From Lachnospiraceae bacterium (lineage in GTDB: Bacteria > Bacillota > Clostridia > Lachnospirales > Lachnospiraceae): a stretch of DNA of 6,508 bases. A program made the position numbers and the translations under genes. The stretch covers positions 1-6,508 of the forward strand of contig CAADSM010000079.1 of the NCBI GenBank assembly GCA_900751785.1. Direction: 5' to 3'. Shown here piece after piece: positions 5,177 through 6,508 of the stretch. The number at the start of each line of letters is the position of its first letter. The stretch's first letter is position 1. The notes under the pieces are model-generated. The model searched no databases, was not told the origin of the DNA, and saw only the letters and a list, made by a program, of their open reading frames with translations.

Positions 5177-5206
5177 GGGGACAGGCGTTTAGGTGCGGCT
5201 GTCCCC
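5177..5206 (+). repeat. Hairpin in the iorA leader
   Basis: GGGGACAG (5177-5184) is exactly complementary to CTGTCCCC (5199-5206) around a 14-base loop. The stem ends two bases before the AAGGAG site, so it would sit in the 5' leader and could affect ribosome loading. The context GTGACAAAACAGGGGACAG is reminiscent of short REP-like palindromes scattered in Clostridia; that link is inference. Confidence 0.5.
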
Positions 5207-5208
5207 AA

Positions 5209-5214
5209 AAGGAG
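5209..5214 (+). promoter_or_regulatory. Ribosome binding site of iorA
   Basis: AAGGAG six bases before the ATG at 5221; fixes the start. Confidence 0.7.
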
Positions 5215-5220
5215 TATGCT

Positions 5221-6508
5221 ATGACTGATACGAAGATATTGGTGATGGGGAACGAAGCGATCGCCCTGGGAGCCATCCGCGCGGGTGTGCGCATGGCAGC
5301 AGGATATCCTGGTACCCCGTCTACTGAGATACTGGAGACAATTGCAAAACATAATGACGGCAGCATTCATGTTGAGTGGTCCGTCAACGAGAAAGCTGCG
5401 ATGGAAGTGGGCGCAGGGGCGGCTTATGCAGGAGCCCGCACACTGGTCACGATGAAGCAGGTCGGACTGAACGTGGCGTCTGACCCGCTTATGAGCCTTG
5501 CCTATGTGGGAGTTAAAGGAGGCATGGTCATTGTATCTGCCGATGATCCGGGACCGATTTCCTCTCAGACCGAGCAGGACACCCGCACCTTCGCGCAGTT
5601 TTCCAAGCTGCCTGTGTTCGATCCCTCCTCTCCGGAGGAAGCCTACGAGATGATCGGCGAGGCATTTGAATTTTCGGAAAAATACGGGACGCCGGTGCTG
5701 TTCCGGCCGACGACGAGAGTCTGTCATGCCTGTGCCAGCATCACGCTCCTTCCGGAGGTAGAACTTCCAGAGCCGGAAGGATTTATCAAGGATACGATGC
5801 GCTGGGTCATTTTTCCGCGGACATCGTATCTGAACCATATCAAGATAGAAAAGAGGAATGCGGAGCTGTCAGATATGCTTTCGGATTATCCACGCAATTT
5901 TGTGGTCAATACCGGCAGAACAGACGGAGAAAAAAGCATCGAAGGGAAAACGGAGTGCACGGTACGCAGGGGAGTTGCGGCATCGGGCATCAGCTATGCT
6001 TACACGCGTGAGGTGATCCCGGACGGAGTGCCGCTCCTTAAGATCTCGACGCCCTATCCCTTCCCGGAGAAGCTGGCAGAGGAGTATCTCAGAGGACTTG
6101 ATGAGGTCCTTGTCCTGGAAGAGCTGGATCCTATGGTGGAGCGGGAGCTGCTGAGAGTGGCTGGCAGGCATCACCTCCCGGTGAAGATCTTCGGCAAGCT
6201 GACCGGGCATACAAGAAATGCAGGTGAGAACAGTACGGAGAGTATCCGGGCGGACCTGGAGAAATTCCTCAGTGGAGATTCCTGCATTGCGGAGCGTGAA
6301 CAGACTGAGGAACGAAAGTCAGAGACGGCACAGACAGACCAGGTGCCCGAGCTCCCGGTCCGTCCGCCGGTCCTCTGTGCGGGATGCCCTCACCGTGCCT
6401 CCTTCTATGCGGTGAAGAAGGCGATGAAGGGAAAGAAGGCCGTATTCAGCGGCGACATCGGATGCTATACACTCGGAAAACCACCGCCCCCTTACAAGGG
6501 AGGAACCC
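5221..6508 (+). CDS. iorA: Indolepyruvate ferredoxin oxidoreductase, alpha subunit (3' partial)
   Basis: The thiamine diphosphate-dependent subunit of the cytoplasmic IorAB enzyme, which oxidatively decarboxylates aryl pyruvates (indolepyruvate, phenylpyruvate) to aryl-acetyl-CoA and reduces ferredoxin, usually in aromatic amino acid fermentation. 429 codons are present out of roughly 580-600. Visible: AGYPGTPSTE (27-36) and EWSVNEKAA (52-60) in the pyrimidine-binding domain, with E59 region matching the conserved cofactor-activating segment; MKQVGLNVASDPLM (78-91); SADDPGPISSQTEQDTR (106-122); a transketolase-C-like middle domain (about 240-330, ending KLTGHTRNAGE); an acidic linker (350-378); CAGCPHR (386-392) and GDIGCYTLG (411-419) of the pyrophosphate-binding domain. 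The remainder, including the two C-terminal [4Fe-4S] ferredoxin clusters, lies beyond the edge. Start supported by AAGGAG six bases upstream. iorB would be expected next. The last ten residues (KPPPPYKGGT) do not match the family and may be an edge error. Confidence 0.93.
   Translation, partial: MTDTKILVMGNEAIALGAIRAGVRMAAGYPGTPSTEILETIAKHNDGSIHVEWSVNEKAAMEVGAGAAYAGARTLVTMKQVGLNVASDPLMSLAYVGVKGGMVIVSADDPGPISSQTEQDTRTFAQFSKLPVFDPSSPEEAYEMIGEAFEFSEKYGTPVLFRPTTRVCHACASITLLPEVELPEPEGFIKDTMRWVIFPRTSYLNHIKIEKRNAELSDMLSDYPRNFVVNTGRTDGEKSIEGKTECTVRRGVAASGISYAYTREVIPDGVPLLKISTPYPFPEKLAEEYLRGLDEVLVLEELDPMVERELLRVAGRHHLPVKIFGKLTGHTRNAGENSTESIRADLEKFLSGDSCIAEREQTEERKSETAQTDQVPELPVRPPVLCAGCPHRASFYAVKKAMKGKKAVFSGDIGCYTLGKPPPPYKGGT

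Noticed and set aside
5104..5838. 244-codon minus-strand frame opposite iorA
   Set aside because: It is antisense to a clearly conserved IorA N-terminus; its composition (Arg/His/Cys-rich) is typical of a shadow frame.

Overview
The window reads like a fragment of a gut-type Firmicute, most likely Lachnospiraceae. Three things point that way: strong AAGGAGG/AGGGGG ribosome binding sites, a cell-wall surface protein ending in a VKTGD-type anchor, and the pairing of an Rpn-family nuclease with an indolepyruvate ferredoxin oxidoreductase. This assignment is inference from gene content, not from a marker gene. Both edges look like contig ends: the first ~40 bases are a G-run and the last ~27 bases leave the expected protein family sequence.

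Layout: (1) 2-121, a probable C-terminal scrap of a membrane protein. (2) 122-448, a non-coding stretch rich in inverted repeats, with two related A-tract/GTAG-N5-CTAC boxes and a good promoter at its right edge. (3) 449-1687, a surface protein that has lost its N-terminus: F5/8 type C (CBM32-like) domain, beta repeat, helical FIVAR-like domain, Gly/Asn linker and wall-sorting tail. (4) 1688-1805, a long hairpin between convergent genes. (5) 3566-1806 on the minus strand, a two-gene ABC exporter operon (ATPase, then ABC-2 permease) with its promoter near 3611-3638. (6) 3606-4049, an intergenic region with divergent promoter signals, two hairpins followed by T-runs and an 84-codon frame without a start. 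(7) 4050-5021, an intact Rpn-family PD-(D/E)XK nuclease gene with a 24-bp in-frame tandem repeat and a plausible internal translation start. (8) 5022-5220, a leader with an extended -10 promoter and a hairpin just before the ribosome binding site. (9) 5221 to the end, iorA, running off the window.

The genes do not form one pathway. The ABC pair is self-contained; iorA probably begins an iorAB operon continuing to the right; the Rpn gene is a stand-alone accessory gene. The most interesting biology is the Rpn gene. E. coli Rpn nucleases act in phage defence and are held in check by a small protein translated from inside the same gene. This copy carries an in-frame ATG with a good internal ribosome binding site upstream of its repeat region, so it may encode its own inhibitor. 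The repeat could also vary in copy number between strains.
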